This document shows, in pieces, positions 7,415 through 15,326 of a stretch of DNA of 64,000 nucleotides (position 1 is its first letter; every line of letters starts with the position of its first letter). The position numbers were made by a program, and so were the translations under genes. The notes under the pieces are model-generated. The model saw nothing but the letters and a program-made list of their open reading frames with translations, had not been told where the DNA came from and did not search any database. This DNA comes from Sulfitobacter mediterraneus (lineage in GTDB: Bacteria > Pseudomonadota > Alphaproteobacteria > Rhodobacterales > Rhodobacteraceae): positions 207,932-271,931 of the forward strand of contig NZ_QBKU01000006.1 in the NCBI RefSeq assembly GCF_003054325.1. Direction: 5' to 3'.

Positions 7415-8665
7415 TCACCCCACAACCTCCGCTGTTTCTACCACTGCATGCAGCAACACATCCGCCCCGGCCATCGCCCACTCCCTGGAGATTTCCTCGG
7501 CCTCATTGTGGCTCAGACCATCAACACACGGGCACATAACCATCGCAGTGGGCGCAACGCGGTTGATCCAGCAAGCATCATGCCCCGCACCTGAGATTAG
7601 GTTCATATGTGAATAACCCAAACGCTCTGCCGCATTGCGCACCGCTGTTACACAGCCGTCATCAAAGGCCACCGGATCAAATCCGCCAACTTTCTCAAAT
7701 TCGATCTGCAACCCCATGTCATCTGCAATCTTCTGCCCCTCAACACGCAACCGCGCCTCCATGTCTTCGATCACGTTCAATTCGGGCGACCGGAAATCAA
7801 CCGTAAACACCACTTTGCCGGGGATCACGTTACGCGAGTTGGGATAGACATCGATATGCCCTGCCGCGCCCACCGCATGAGGCGCGTGGGACCATGCAAT
7901 CTCATCCACCTTGTCCAGAATGCGCGCCATGCCCAGCCCTGCGTTCTTGCGCATCGGCATCGGGGTTGAACCAGTGTGACTGTCCTTGCCGTGGATCGTC
8001 ACTTGCGTCCAGCTCAGACCCTGCCCATGCGTGACAACTCCGATGTCCTTGCCCTCAGCCTCAAGGATCGGGCCTTGCTCGATGTGCAACTCGAAAAACG
8101 CATGCATCTTGCGGGCACCGGTCTCTTCTTCGCCGCGCCAGCCAATCCGTTTGAGTTCATCGCCAAATTTCTTGCCCTCGGCATCTTCGCGGTCATACGC
8201 CCAGTCTTGCGTATGAATGCCCGCAAACACCCCCGATGACAGCATCGCGGGGGCATAGCGTGTGCCCTCTTCATTGGTAAAGTTGGTCACAACAATTGGA
8301 TGTTTGGTTTTGATCCCCAGATCATTCATCGTGCGCAGAATTTCCAGCCCGCCCAGAACGCCCAACACACCATCATATTTGCCGCCCGTTGGCTGGGTGT
8401 CCAAATGGCTGCCCACATAGACAGGCAGCGCATCGGGATCGGTGCCTTCGCGGCGGGCAAACATATTGCCCATCTGATCCAGACCCATGGTGCAGCCTGC
8501 ATCCTCACACCATTTTTGGAACAATGCCCGGCCTTCGCCATCCTCGTCGGTGACCGTCTGGCGATTGTTACCTCCCGCCACACCCGGCCCGATCTTGGCC
8601 ATTTCCATCAGGCTGTCCCACAAACGATCAGGGTTGATCTTTAGGTTTTCTCCGGGGGCTGGCAT
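7415..8665 (-). CDS. pydC: N-carbamoyl-beta-amino-acid amidohydrolase (M20-type Zn hydrolase)
   Basis: A 416-residue member of the hydantoinase/carbamoylase branch of peptidase family M20. It is expected to hydrolyse N-carbamoyl-beta-alanine (or the methylated thymine analogue) to the beta-amino acid, CO2 and ammonia. Two-metal motifs are visible: GSHLDTQPTGGKYDGVLGVL, FTNEEG, ELHIEQGP and GAGHDA, plus SHNEAE near the end. AAGGAG lies 7 bases before the ATG at 8663-8665; a longer frame to 8746 would run through the operator and promoter and is rejected. It is the first gene of the operon. Allantoate amidohydrolase is a relative, but the neighbours point to pyrimidines. Confidence 0.9.
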   Translation of the reverse strand: MPAPGENLKINPDRLWDSLMEMAKIGPGVAGGNNRQTVTDEDGEGRALFQKWCEDAGCTMGLDQMGNMFARREGTDPDALPVYVGSHLDTQPTGGKYDGVLGVLGGLEILRTMNDLGIKTKHPIVVTNFTNEEGTRYAPAMLSSGVFAGIHTQDWAYDREDAEGKKFGDELKRIGWRGEEETGARKMHAFFELHIEQGPILEAEGKDIGVVTHGQGLSWTQVTIHGKDSHTGSTPMPMRKNAGLGMARILDKVDEIAWSHAPHAVGAAGHIDVYPNSRNVIPGKVVFTVDFRSPELNVIEDMEARLRVEGQKIADDMGLQIEFEKVGGFDPVAFDDGCVTAVRNAAERLGYSHMNLISGAGHDACWINRVAPTAMVMCPCVDGLSHNEAEEISREWAMAGADVLLHAVVETAEVVG

Positions 8666-8698
8666 GGGCGGGCTCCTTGATCGGCTAGCATCAGAAAT

Positions 8699-8746
8699 TT
8701 TACCATTTGGTAAATCCACGATTGCGTCTACCATGTTCCCTGTCAA
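8699..8746 (-). promoter_or_regulatory. Promoter and RutR-like operator of the amidohydrolase operon
   Basis: The perfect palindrome TTTACCA-TT-TGGTAAA occupies 8699-8714. On the minus strand a consensus -35 TTGACA lies at 8741-8746, with a weak -10 AATCGT at 8718-8723 (17-base spacing). The palindrome therefore covers the predicted transcription start. The layout resembles the Escherichia coli RutR site TTGACCA-NN-TGGTCAA with one base changed per half. It is shared with the divergent rutR gene. Confidence 0.75.
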
Positions 8747-8821
8747 GAACTGGTTTTACATAGAAAGCCCGTATAGAGGTAAGATGCCTTTTTTTGCGGC
8801 AACAACAAGGATTTCGCCACG

Positions 8822-9433
8822 GTGCCTGATACGAAAAAGCCAAGTCGCATTCAAATGCGCAATCGCCGCGTTATTCTTGATGCCGCTCTGGATGTATTTT
8901 CCCGCCACGGCTATCGCGGTGCGACCCTTGACCAAATCGCGACAGAGGCCGGGCTAAGCAAGCCGAACATCCTGTATTATTTTAACGGCAAGGAAGAGAT
9001 TCACGTCACCTTGCTGAGCCAGCTGATGGAAACCTGGTTGGATCCTTTGGTCGAGATGGACGCAGGCGGCGACCCGCTGGATGAAATCCTGGCCTATGTG
9101 CAGCGCAAGCTGGACATGACCCGCGATTTACCCCGCGAAAGCCGGCTCTTTGCCAATGAAATTCTGCAAGGTGCGCCGCGAATGGGCTCGCAATTGCATG
9201 ATGGCCTCAAACCGTTGTTTGACGAAAAATGCGCGGTGATTACAGGCTGGGTCGCTGCGGGGAAACTGGCGCCGGTTGATCCGCGGCATCTGCTGTTCTC
9301 GATCTGGGCCACAACCCAGCACTACGCTGATTTCGAAGTCCAGGTGGATACCCTTTTGGGGGGCGGCGCCGAGGTGTTTGACGGCGCTGCCGCACATCTA
9401 GAGACCTTGTTCCGCAAGTTACTGACCCCGTAA
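8822..9433 (+). CDS. rutR: TetR-family pyrimidine regulator RutR
   Basis: A 203-residue TetR protein. The N-terminal helix-turn-helix covers about residues 17-60, with TLDQIATEAGLSKPNILYYF as the recognition region. The C-terminal ligand domain carries RESRLFANEILQGAP, LFDEKCAVITGWVAAGKLAP and WATTQHYADFEVQV, which match my recollection of E. coli RutR closely. RutR is known to release DNA on binding uracil or thymine. The start is GTG at 8822 with AAGGA about 10 bases upstream. It is divergent from the operon it probably represses, with a palindromic operator between them. Confidence 0.9.
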   Translation: MPDTKKPSRIQMRNRRVILDAALDVFSRHGYRGATLDQIATEAGLSKPNILYYFNGKEEIHVTLLSQLMETWLDPLVEMDAGGDPLDEILAYVQRKLDMTRDLPRESRLFANEILQGAPRMGSQLHDGLKPLFDEKCAVITGWVAAGKLAPVDPRHLLFSIWATTQHYADFEVQVDTLLGGGAEVFDGAAAHLETLFRKLLTP

Positions 9434-9546
9434 ACACTTGATTAACTGCAATTGCGACTGATCTGCCGCCTTAAGCTGCCATTTACACATTTGGCCCAAG
9501 GTGAATGCGGGTGGCGGGCTCCTCTTGATCAAGATCGGAGCACAGC

Positions 9547-9909
9547 ATGAGTTCTATCTTACTTTCCAATCCGTTTGTCACACAGGCGCCTCCGCCCGGT
9601 GTTGCGGCAGAAACCACCAGCGTTCCCGTAATCGCGCCGACCATCGCCGCCTCGCAGGGGCGTGCGGCGGGCAACAGCACCGGTTTTTCCGGATCGGGCA
9701 ACAGTGGCACAAGCGATCAAGGCGCAAACGTCGCGCTGTTTCGCAAGATGACCAACGGCGCGTTCCCCCGCCCGGCCGATGCGACCCGAAGTTCGGTTGT
9801 CGCGGCACAAACCCAAACAGAAAAACCGGCACCTTTGCCCGGTGCCGGCCTTCCCGAAGTGTCGATGCCTGACCCGCTGCCGACCTCGCCCTTTCTTAAG
9901 AAAGGATAA
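9547..9909 (+). CDS. Low-complexity hypothetical protein
   Basis: A 120-residue protein of unknown function, rich in Ala, Pro, Ser, Thr and Gly (for example NSTGFSGSGNSGTSDQGANV). It has no clear domain, signal peptide or membrane segment, and is probably largely disordered. GGAG at 9536-9539 lies 7 bases before the ATG, supporting translation. A CCGGCACC/GGTGCCGG hairpin falls inside the 3' part of the frame (about 9832-9854). It converges on preA, with 23 bases between the stop codons. Confidence 0.6.
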   Translation: MSSILLSNPFVTQAPPPGVAAETTSVPVIAPTIAASQGRAAGNSTGFSGSGNSGTSDQGANVALFRKMTNGAFPRPADATRSSVVAAQTQTEKPAPLPGAGLPEVSMPDPLPTSPFLKKG

Positions 9910-9932
9910 GGTCAACAGGTCGGGAGGAGCTG

Positions 9933-11234
9933 TTATTCTGCCGCGTTGGCGGCAGGGTTGTTGGGATGGGTTGTCCAATTGGCATAGTCCGGCTGGACAA
10001 CTTTTCCTGTCCGCGGATCAGTCTCGCCCGGTGCCATGGCCTCCATCGTGATGCAGTCTTCGACCGGGCAAACATTGACGCACAGGTTGCAGGCCACGCA
10101 TTCCTCGTCGATCACAGTAAAGGTGCGATCCTCGGACATAGCAATCGCCTGATGCGAGGTGTCTTCGCAGGCGGCAAAACAACGCCCGCAGGAAATGCAC
10201 AGATCCTGATCAATCTTCGCCTTTGCGATGTAGTTCAGGTTCAACTGGTTCCAGTCGGTCACATTCGGCACCGCGCGGCCAACAATTTCGTCAACCGACG
10301 TGATGCCCTTGCTGTCCATATAATCGCTCAGACCTGAGATCATTTCCTGCACGATCTTGAAGCCATAGGTCATCGCCGCGGTGCAGACCTGCACATTGCC
10401 AGCCCCCAAAGCGAGGAATTCGGCCGCGTCTTTCCATGTTGTGACCCCGCCAATGCCGCTGATTGGCAGGCCTTGCAGGCCCGGATCACGCGCAATTTCC
10501 GCCACCATGTTCAGGGCGATGGGTTTGACCGCAGGTCCGCAATAGCCGCCATGGGCACCTTTGCCGTCGATGGTCGGTTCTGGCGCAAAGAGATCCAGAT
10601 CAACAGATGTGATCGAATTGATCGTGTTGATCAGGCTCACCGCATCCGCGCCGCCGCGCTTGGCCGCTTCGGCGGGTTTGCGCACGTCGGTGATGTTTGG
10701 CGTCAGTTTCACGATTACCGGCATCCGCGTGTTCGCTTTGACCCAACGGGTGACCATTTCGATGTATTCCGGCACCTGCCCCACGGCCGATCCCATGCCC
10801 CGTTCGCTCATCCCATGCGGGCAGCCAAAGTTCAGTTCGACCCCATCTGCGCCGGTTTCTTCGACACGCGGCAAGATCATCTTCCACGGCTCTTCCTCAC
10901 AAGGCACCATGAGCGAGACAATCATCGCTTGGGCAGGGTAGTCGCGCTTGACCTCTTTGATCTCGTCCAGATTGGTCTGCAACGGACGGTCGGTGATCAG
11001 CTCAATGTTGTTCAGCCCCAAAAGCCGGCGGTCCGCACCATAGATCGCGCCATAACGCGGGCCATTAACGTTGACCACATGTGGGTCTAACCCAAGGGTT
11101 TTCCACACCACACCGCCCCAGCCCGCATCAAAGGCGCGGCGCACGTTGTACGCTTTGTCCGTCGGCGGCGCAGAGGCCAGCCAGAACGGGTTTGGGGATT
11201 TGATCCCGATGAAATTGCTTGTCAGATCAGCCAT
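9933..11234 (-). CDS. preA: NAD-dependent dihydropyrimidine dehydrogenase, subunit PreA
   Basis: A 433-residue protein that, with PreT, interconverts uracil/thymine and their 5,6-dihydro forms, the first step of the reductive pathway. The N-terminal two thirds form a dihydroorotate-dehydrogenase-like FMN barrel (NFGCPHGMSERGMGSAVGQ is the active-site loop with its Cys). The C-terminus carries two 4Fe-4S motifs, CISCGRCFAAC and CVACNLCVNVCP. It lies 25 bases downstream of preT on the same strand, so the two form one unit. Confidence 0.95.
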   Translation of the reverse strand: MADLTSNFIGIKSPNPFWLASAPPTDKAYNVRRAFDAGWGGVVWKTLGLDPHVVNVNGPRYGAIYGADRRLLGLNNIELITDRPLQTNLDEIKEVKRDYPAQAMIVSLMVPCEEEPWKMILPRVEETGADGVELNFGCPHGMSERGMGSAVGQVPEYIEMVTRWVKANTRMPVIVKLTPNITDVRKPAEAAKRGGADAVSLINTINSITSVDLDLFAPEPTIDGKGAHGGYCGPAVKPIALNMVAEIARDPGLQGLPISGIGGVTTWKDAAEFLALGAGNVQVCTAAMTYGFKIVQEMISGLSDYMDSKGITSVDEIVGRAVPNVTDWNQLNLNYIAKAKIDQDLCISCGRCFAACEDTSHQAIAMSEDRTFTVIDEECVACNLCVNVCPVEDCITMEAMAPGETDPRTGKVVQPDYANWTTHPNNPAANAAE

Positions 11235-11259
11235 TCTTCACTCTCCCGTTGGGTGGGGT

Positions 11260-12582
11260 TCAACCCACCAACACCCCATGCATATCCATTGCCGCATCAC
11301 GGCCCTCGGCCACAGCGGTCACCGTCAGGTCATCGCCGCCAGATGCGCAATCGCCCCCGGCCCAGACACCGTCCAGCGACGTGCGCCCCGTGCCATCCAC
11401 TTTGATCTTGCGGCCATCCAGTTCTGGCAGGTCATCCCCTTCAAGGGTCTGGCCGATTGCCTTGAACACCTGATCCGCAGCAAGGCGCAGCGTCTGGCCC
11501 GTGCCGTTCATGTCTTCGTCAACATATTCAAATTCGATCTCGCGCACCGCGCCATTGCCATGCACCGCCTTTGGCACCGCATGGGTTACGATCCGCACCC
11601 CCTTGGACGCGGCCAGATCCTGTTCAAAGGCACTGGCATTCATCCGGTCACGGCCACGGCGATAAACCAACGTGACATTCAACGCGCCCAGCAGCTTGGC
11701 CTGTACGGCGGCATCTACGGCAGTCATACCGCCGCCGATCACCACAACATCACGGCCAATAGGCACCGTTGCAAAATCGCTGGCTTGCCGCAGATCGGCG
11801 ATGAAATCCACCGCATCTGTCACGCCGCCCTTATCCTCGCCCTCTGCGCCCAGCGCGTTAACGCCGCCCAGACCAATCCCGAGGAACACCGCGTCATACG
11901 CATCGCGCAGACCTTGCAGGGTGATCCCCTGCCCCAGTTTGGCATCATGTTGCAGCGTGATCCCGCCAATCTTCAGCAGCCAATCCACCTCGCCCTGCGC
12001 AAACCCATCCGGCGTCTTGTAGGCCGCGATCCCGTATTCATTGAGCCCGCCGGGCTTGGGCCGCGCGTCGTGCACCACGACATCATGCCCCATCATCGCC
12101 AAACGGTGCGCCGCCGATAGGCCCGCAGGCCCCGCGCCCACGACCGCCACTTTCTTGCCCGTGGCCGCACCGCGTTCAAACGGATGTATACCCTGCTCTT
12201 GCAAATGGTCGGTTGCATAGCGCTGCAACTGACCAATCAAAACAGGCTTGCCCTCCGCCAATTCCCGCACGCAGGCCTCTTCACAAAGCGTTTCTGTCGG
12301 ACAAACGCGCGCGCACATACCGCCCATGATGTTCTGGCTCAGGATCGTTTTGGCGGCCGCATCAGGCGTGCCAGTGGCGATCTGGCGGATGAACAGCGGA
12401 ATATCAATATCCGTCGGACAGGCCGTGATGCAGGGCGCATCATGGCAGAAATAGCAGCGGTCGGCCGCCACCAACGCCTCATGCGCATCAAGCGGCGGAT
12501 GCAAATCCGAAAACTGCGCTTCGTAACTCTCTTGATCCAACCTGCCCGGTTTGATCCCTTCGGCAAAAACGTCTGATGACAT
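11260..12582 (-). CDS. preT: NAD-dependent dihydropyrimidine dehydrogenase, subunit PreT
   Basis: A 440-residue flavoprotein that passes electrons from NAD(P)H to PreA. N-terminal cysteine clusters CYFCHDAPCITACP and CARVCPTETLCEEAC bind 4Fe-4S centres. Then comes an FAD-binding VVGAGPAGLSAA motif and an NAD(P)H domain with VVIGGGMTAVDAA. The frame extends to a GTG at 12591, but AGGGG lies 8 bases before the ATG at 12580-12582, so I use the latter. A RutR-like palindrome lies about 55 bases upstream, suggesting co-regulation with the hydrolase operon. Confidence 0.94.
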   Translation of the reverse strand: MSSDVFAEGIKPGRLDQESYEAQFSDLHPPLDAHEALVAADRCYFCHDAPCITACPTDIDIPLFIRQIATGTPDAAAKTILSQNIMGGMCARVCPTETLCEEACVRELAEGKPVLIGQLQRYATDHLQEQGIHPFERGAATGKKVAVVGAGPAGLSAAHRLAMMGHDVVVHDARPKPGGLNEYGIAAYKTPDGFAQGEVDWLLKIGGITLQHDAKLGQGITLQGLRDAYDAVFLGIGLGGVNALGAEGEDKGGVTDAVDFIADLRQASDFATVPIGRDVVVIGGGMTAVDAAVQAKLLGALNVTLVYRRGRDRMNASAFEQDLAASKGVRIVTHAVPKAVHGNGAVREIEFEYVDEDMNGTGQTLRLAADQVFKAIGQTLEGDDLPELDGRKIKVDGTGRTSLDGVWAGGDCASGGDDLTVTAVAEGRDAAMDMHGVLVG

Positions 12583-12636
12583 CTGGTACACCCCTGAATG
12601 ACCTGATTTTTCAAAACGGTCTCACGGATTCATTTT

Positions 12637-12652
12637 TTTATCAACTGGTAAA
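12637..12652 (-). promoter_or_regulatory. RutR-like operator upstream of preTA
   Basis: TTTATCA-AC-TGGTAAA has the same 7-2-7 layout as the site at 8699-8714, with one mismatch between halves. On the minus strand it reads TTTACCA-GT-TGATAAA. It is the only other copy I found, and it lies in front of the second pyrimidine unit. Confidence 0.65.
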
Positions 12653-12740
12653 ATTATTGCAGCGGCAAGAAATTGGTCTCCCGACCGTTACTGCACAGTC
12701 TTTGGGCGAAACACAAAGGCCGCTATTTCCGCGTTGTCTG

Positions 12741-13538
12741 TCAAATATTGGCTCTTGCGGCCCAAGCCCGCGCGGGCAAACTGATCTCGCCTCCACTGTC
12801 CAGTTGCCGTGCAAGCGCGGCTTTCAACGCATCGCGGTGATCCGGATCCAGACTTCCACAAAAGCCCGGCGCGGGACCGGCCCCCATGGTGAAGGGTTTC
12901 CAGAACGCCTCAAAATCCGGGAAAACTGTTGCGATTTCAATGGGGGCGACCTCAGGTTGCGCAAGCCCCGCTTCGGAGCAAAGATCCCGCAAGCCTGATC
13001 GCGTGCAAAACGGAAACCGTGCGCTTTCGTTCAGTTCAGTGGCAGCGGGATCAACCTCTGCTGCGGCGGTCCAGAAGGCATCAATGAACCCCATACCGCC
13101 GCCGGGATAGTCCCAAACATAAAACGACAACAGCCCACCAGGCCGCAGGACACGTTGGATCTCGTGCAGCGCAGCCGGCCTTTCGGGGACGAAATTCAAC
13201 ACCAAGGCTGAGGTGACAACATCAACACTGGCGTCCGCCGCAGGCAAATTCTGCGCCTGCGCCTGACCAAATGCGGCACGTGGATCGGCAATTTCCTTTT
13301 GCGCATGCTTCACAAAATCTTCGGATTGATCCGTGGCGAGGACTGATTTCGGATCTGCTTTGGCCAGTATTGCATTGGTCAGCGCCCCTGTGCCGCACCC
13401 GATCTCAAGCCAGTCAACTTGCGCTGGTGGTTTGAGCCATTCCAGATAGGAAGACGCAATTTTTCGACTCCAGCGCCCCATGTAATGCTCATAACTGTCC
13501 CCCATGCTCCACGCGTCATGTTTGCTGTCTGATGGCAT
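12741..13538 (-). CDS. Class I SAM-dependent methyltransferase
   Basis: A 265-residue Rossmann-fold methyltransferase. Motif I LEIGCGTGAL binds S-adenosylmethionine, ATDQSEDF follows as the acidic loop, and VLRPGGLLSFYVWDY is the post-motif region of the UbiE/COQ5-like Methyltransf_11 group. The substrate cannot be deduced. It is monocistronic, with no functional link to the adjacent preT gene apart from shared orientation; the operator-containing gap lies at its 3' side. Confidence 0.82.
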   Translation of the reverse strand: MPSDSKHDAWSMGDSYEHYMGRWSRKIASSYLEWLKPPAQVDWLEIGCGTGALTNAILAKADPKSVLATDQSEDFVKHAQKEIADPRAAFGQAQAQNLPAADASVDVVTSALVLNFVPERPAALHEIQRVLRPGGLLSFYVWDYPGGGMGFIDAFWTAAAEVDPAATELNESARFPFCTRSGLRDLCSEAGLAQPEVAPIEIATVFPDFEAFWKPFTMGAGPAPGFCGSLDPDHRDALKAALARQLDSGGEISLPARAWAARANI

Positions 13539-13608
13539 TTTAGGTCCCTTTCCATAGCGATGTTGCTAGAGTGCGTGGCAGCATGCGCCTCAAACAGGGA
13601 ATTTCAAA

Positions 13609-14019
13609 ATGATATTTGACCGGGAACTTATCTCAAACGGCAACCCAATGGAAAAGATCGTCGGCTTTAGCCGCGCTGTGCGAGTCGGGCCTTTCATATC
13701 TGTCGGTGGCACCGCACCGGTTGGGGCAGACGGCAAAACCGTTGGCGTTGGCGATGTTGGCGCCCAAACGCGTCAATGTATCGAGATCATCAAACAAGCG
13801 TTGGAGCAGGCAGGATCAGGGCTACATGACGTGGTGCGCACACGGGTCATCCTGACCAATATTGACGATTGGAAAGCCGCCATTGATGTGCGCAAAGAGT
13901 ACTTTGTTGATGTGCGTCCGGTGGACACGATCATGGCTGTAGACCGGTTCGTAAACCCCGAATGGCTGGTTGAGCTGGAGGCCGATGCGATCATCGGCGG
14001 CTGGGGCGGCGCGGGCTAG
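13609..14019 (+). CDS. Rid-family (YjgF/UK114) protein without the RidA arginine
   Basis: A 136-residue small trimeric-fold protein. FISVGGTAPVG and VVRTRVILTNIDDW are typical of the family. By alignment from memory, the position of the catalytic Arg105 of Escherichia coli RidA (in TRSC) corresponds to Asp in RPVDTIMAVDRF here. So the 2-aminoacrylate deaminase role of true RidA is not expected and this belongs to another Rid subgroup. AGGGA lies 8 bases before the ATG. Its stop codon overlaps that of the convergent SRAP gene (14016-14019). A RutC-like role is tempting near the pyrimidine genes but is not supported by operon structure. Confidence 0.8.
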   Translation: MIFDRELISNGNPMEKIVGFSRAVRVGPFISVGGTAPVGADGKTVGVGDVGAQTRQCIEIIKQALEQAGSGLHDVVRTRVILTNIDDWKAAIDVRKEYFVDVRPVDTIMAVDRFVNPEWLVELEADAIIGGWGGAG

Positions 14020-14633
14020 GCCCCGGACCAATCCACACCCTCGGCCTTTTCAATACGCAGTTGGCCGTCAGGCCACGGCACCATAAGGTTGTGGACATCG
14101 GATGCATCGCCCTGCAACCAAAGAGCAATATCGCTTGGCCCCAACAGTACACCCATGCGGTGATGGATCGGTTCAACATCTGCGTTTGGCGGGCAGGTCA
14201 CCGTGGCGACCTGTTCCACCGTTACGCCGCCGGGGCCATTCCATACGTCGGTGATCGCCGCGAAAAACAGCAATCCACCGTCCCTTGGCGCGATGCGCCA
14301 TGCGGTTTTCTTGCGTTTCTCACCGGTCCATTCGTACCAGCCATTCACCGGCACAACCGCCCGTCCCGTACCTTCATAGGCGGATTTATCAAAAACGGTT
14401 TCGGACCGGGCGTTGATCAACGTTTCCATCACCGGACGCCCCCGCGCATTGACCCGGCCCACCGGAATGATCCCCCACCGCATACGCGACAACCCAAGAG
14501 CCGTGACGCACAACAGCTCTTGCCCCGGTGCGATATTATGGCGGGGCGGCTCGCTCTCAAACGCAGATGTATCGGCGCCCAAAACATCGCGTAATTCAGA
14601 GACCGGCGATGTCAAAAACAGGCGTCCGGGCAT
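14016..14633 (-). CDS. SRAP (HMCES/YedK) family protein with Cys2 replaced by Pro
   Basis: A 205-residue SOS-response-associated peptidase domain. Family members shield abasic sites in single-stranded DNA by a covalent bond through Cys2. Here the N-terminus is MPGRLF instead of MCGRF. The other conserved residues are present: Asn74 in INARSET, Glu101 in GWYEW and His157 in PIHHRM. An in-frame TAA stands two codons before the ATG, and GAGGG lies 7 bases upstream, so no alternative start can restore the Cys. It follows tesA by 3 bases and is probably cotranscribed with it. Confidence 0.9.
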   Translation of the reverse strand: MPGRLFLTSPVSELRDVLGADTSAFESEPPRHNIAPGQELLCVTALGLSRMRWGIIPVGRVNARGRPVMETLINARSETVFDKSAYEGTGRAVVPVNGWYEWTGEKRKKTAWRIAPRDGGLLFFAAITDVWNGPGGVTVEQVATVTCPPNADVEPIHHRMGVLLGPSDIALWLQGDASDVHNLMVPWPDGQLRIEKAEGVDWSGA

Positions 14634-14636
14634 CGG

Positions 14637-15278
14637 TTAGCCCTCAATCTGGTTGATCAGCTGCAACAGCTCTGGCCCGAACCGCGCAACAATCATCGCC
14701 ACGCCCTCGGCATTGGGATGCACGCCATCACCCTGGAACAGTGCACGATAGGCGCTGAGGTCTTCGCTTTCCTGCTCCTCGGTCAGCCCCGCAAAGAAGC
14801 TGTCGAGATAGAGGGTGTCAAAGTCTTTGGCCAGATCTGGGTAGATCCCCTCAAAGTCGGCTTTGTAGTCTTCGCCATAGTTCCCCGGCGCTTGCATGCC
14901 GACCAGCAGAACCTCGACCTCTGCCACCTGGGCCGCAGTGAGGATACCTGTCAGATTGTGCCGCGCCTGTTCCGATGGCAACCCGCGCAGCACGTCATTG
15001 CCGCCCAGCGCCACGATCATTCCGTCCACATCCGGCGTCAGCGTCCAATCCACCCGCGCCAATCCGCCAGCCGTGGTATCGCCGGACACTCCGGCATTGA
15101 TCAACCGCACCTCTGCGCCGTTGGCATCCAGCCAGGCTTGCAACTGCGGCACAAACCCCTGTTCGGCAGGCAATCCATACCCTTGGGTCAAACTGTCGCC
15201 CAACGCGGCAATAACCACCTCATCGGCTTGCGCAATTCCTGCGAAACTGACCACAATTCCAATCATTACCTTGCGCAT
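14637..15278 (-). CDS. tesA: Arylesterase / lysophospholipase, SGNH family (TesA)
   Basis: A 213-residue exported lipase-type hydrolase. The short signal MRKVMIGIVVSFAGIAQA precedes the mature protein. Block I ALGDSLTQGYGL carries the nucleophilic Ser, block II is NAGVSGDTTAGG, block III is ALGGNDVLRG with the oxyanion Asn, and block V DGVHPNAEG supplies Asp and His. It is divergent from an ABC-FtsX pair, the same tesA/ybbA-ybbP arrangement as in Escherichia coli, which supports the assignment. Confidence 0.92.
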   Translation of the reverse strand: MRKVMIGIVVSFAGIAQADEVVIAALGDSLTQGYGLPAEQGFVPQLQAWLDANGAEVRLINAGVSGDTTAGGLARVDWTLTPDVDGMIVALGGNDVLRGLPSEQARHNLTGILTAAQVAEVEVLLVGMQAPGNYGEDYKADFEGIYPDLAKDFDTLYLDSFFAGLTEEQESEDLSAYRALFQGDGVHPNAEGVAMIVARFGPELLQLINQIEG

Positions 15279-15326
15279 TTCAAACTGACCTCCATATCCA
15301 GCAGATACCTAATTAAAGGCGGCCCT

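Noticed and set aside
8666..8746. N-terminal extension of the amidohydrolase to 8746
   Set aside because: It would put the RutR-like palindrome and the promoter inside coding sequence; the ATG at 8665 has an excellent ribosome-binding site.
12576..12998. 140-codon plus-strand frame over the preT promoter region and methyltransferase
   Set aside because: It covers the RutR-like operator and the antisense of the methyltransferase; no motif or start signal.
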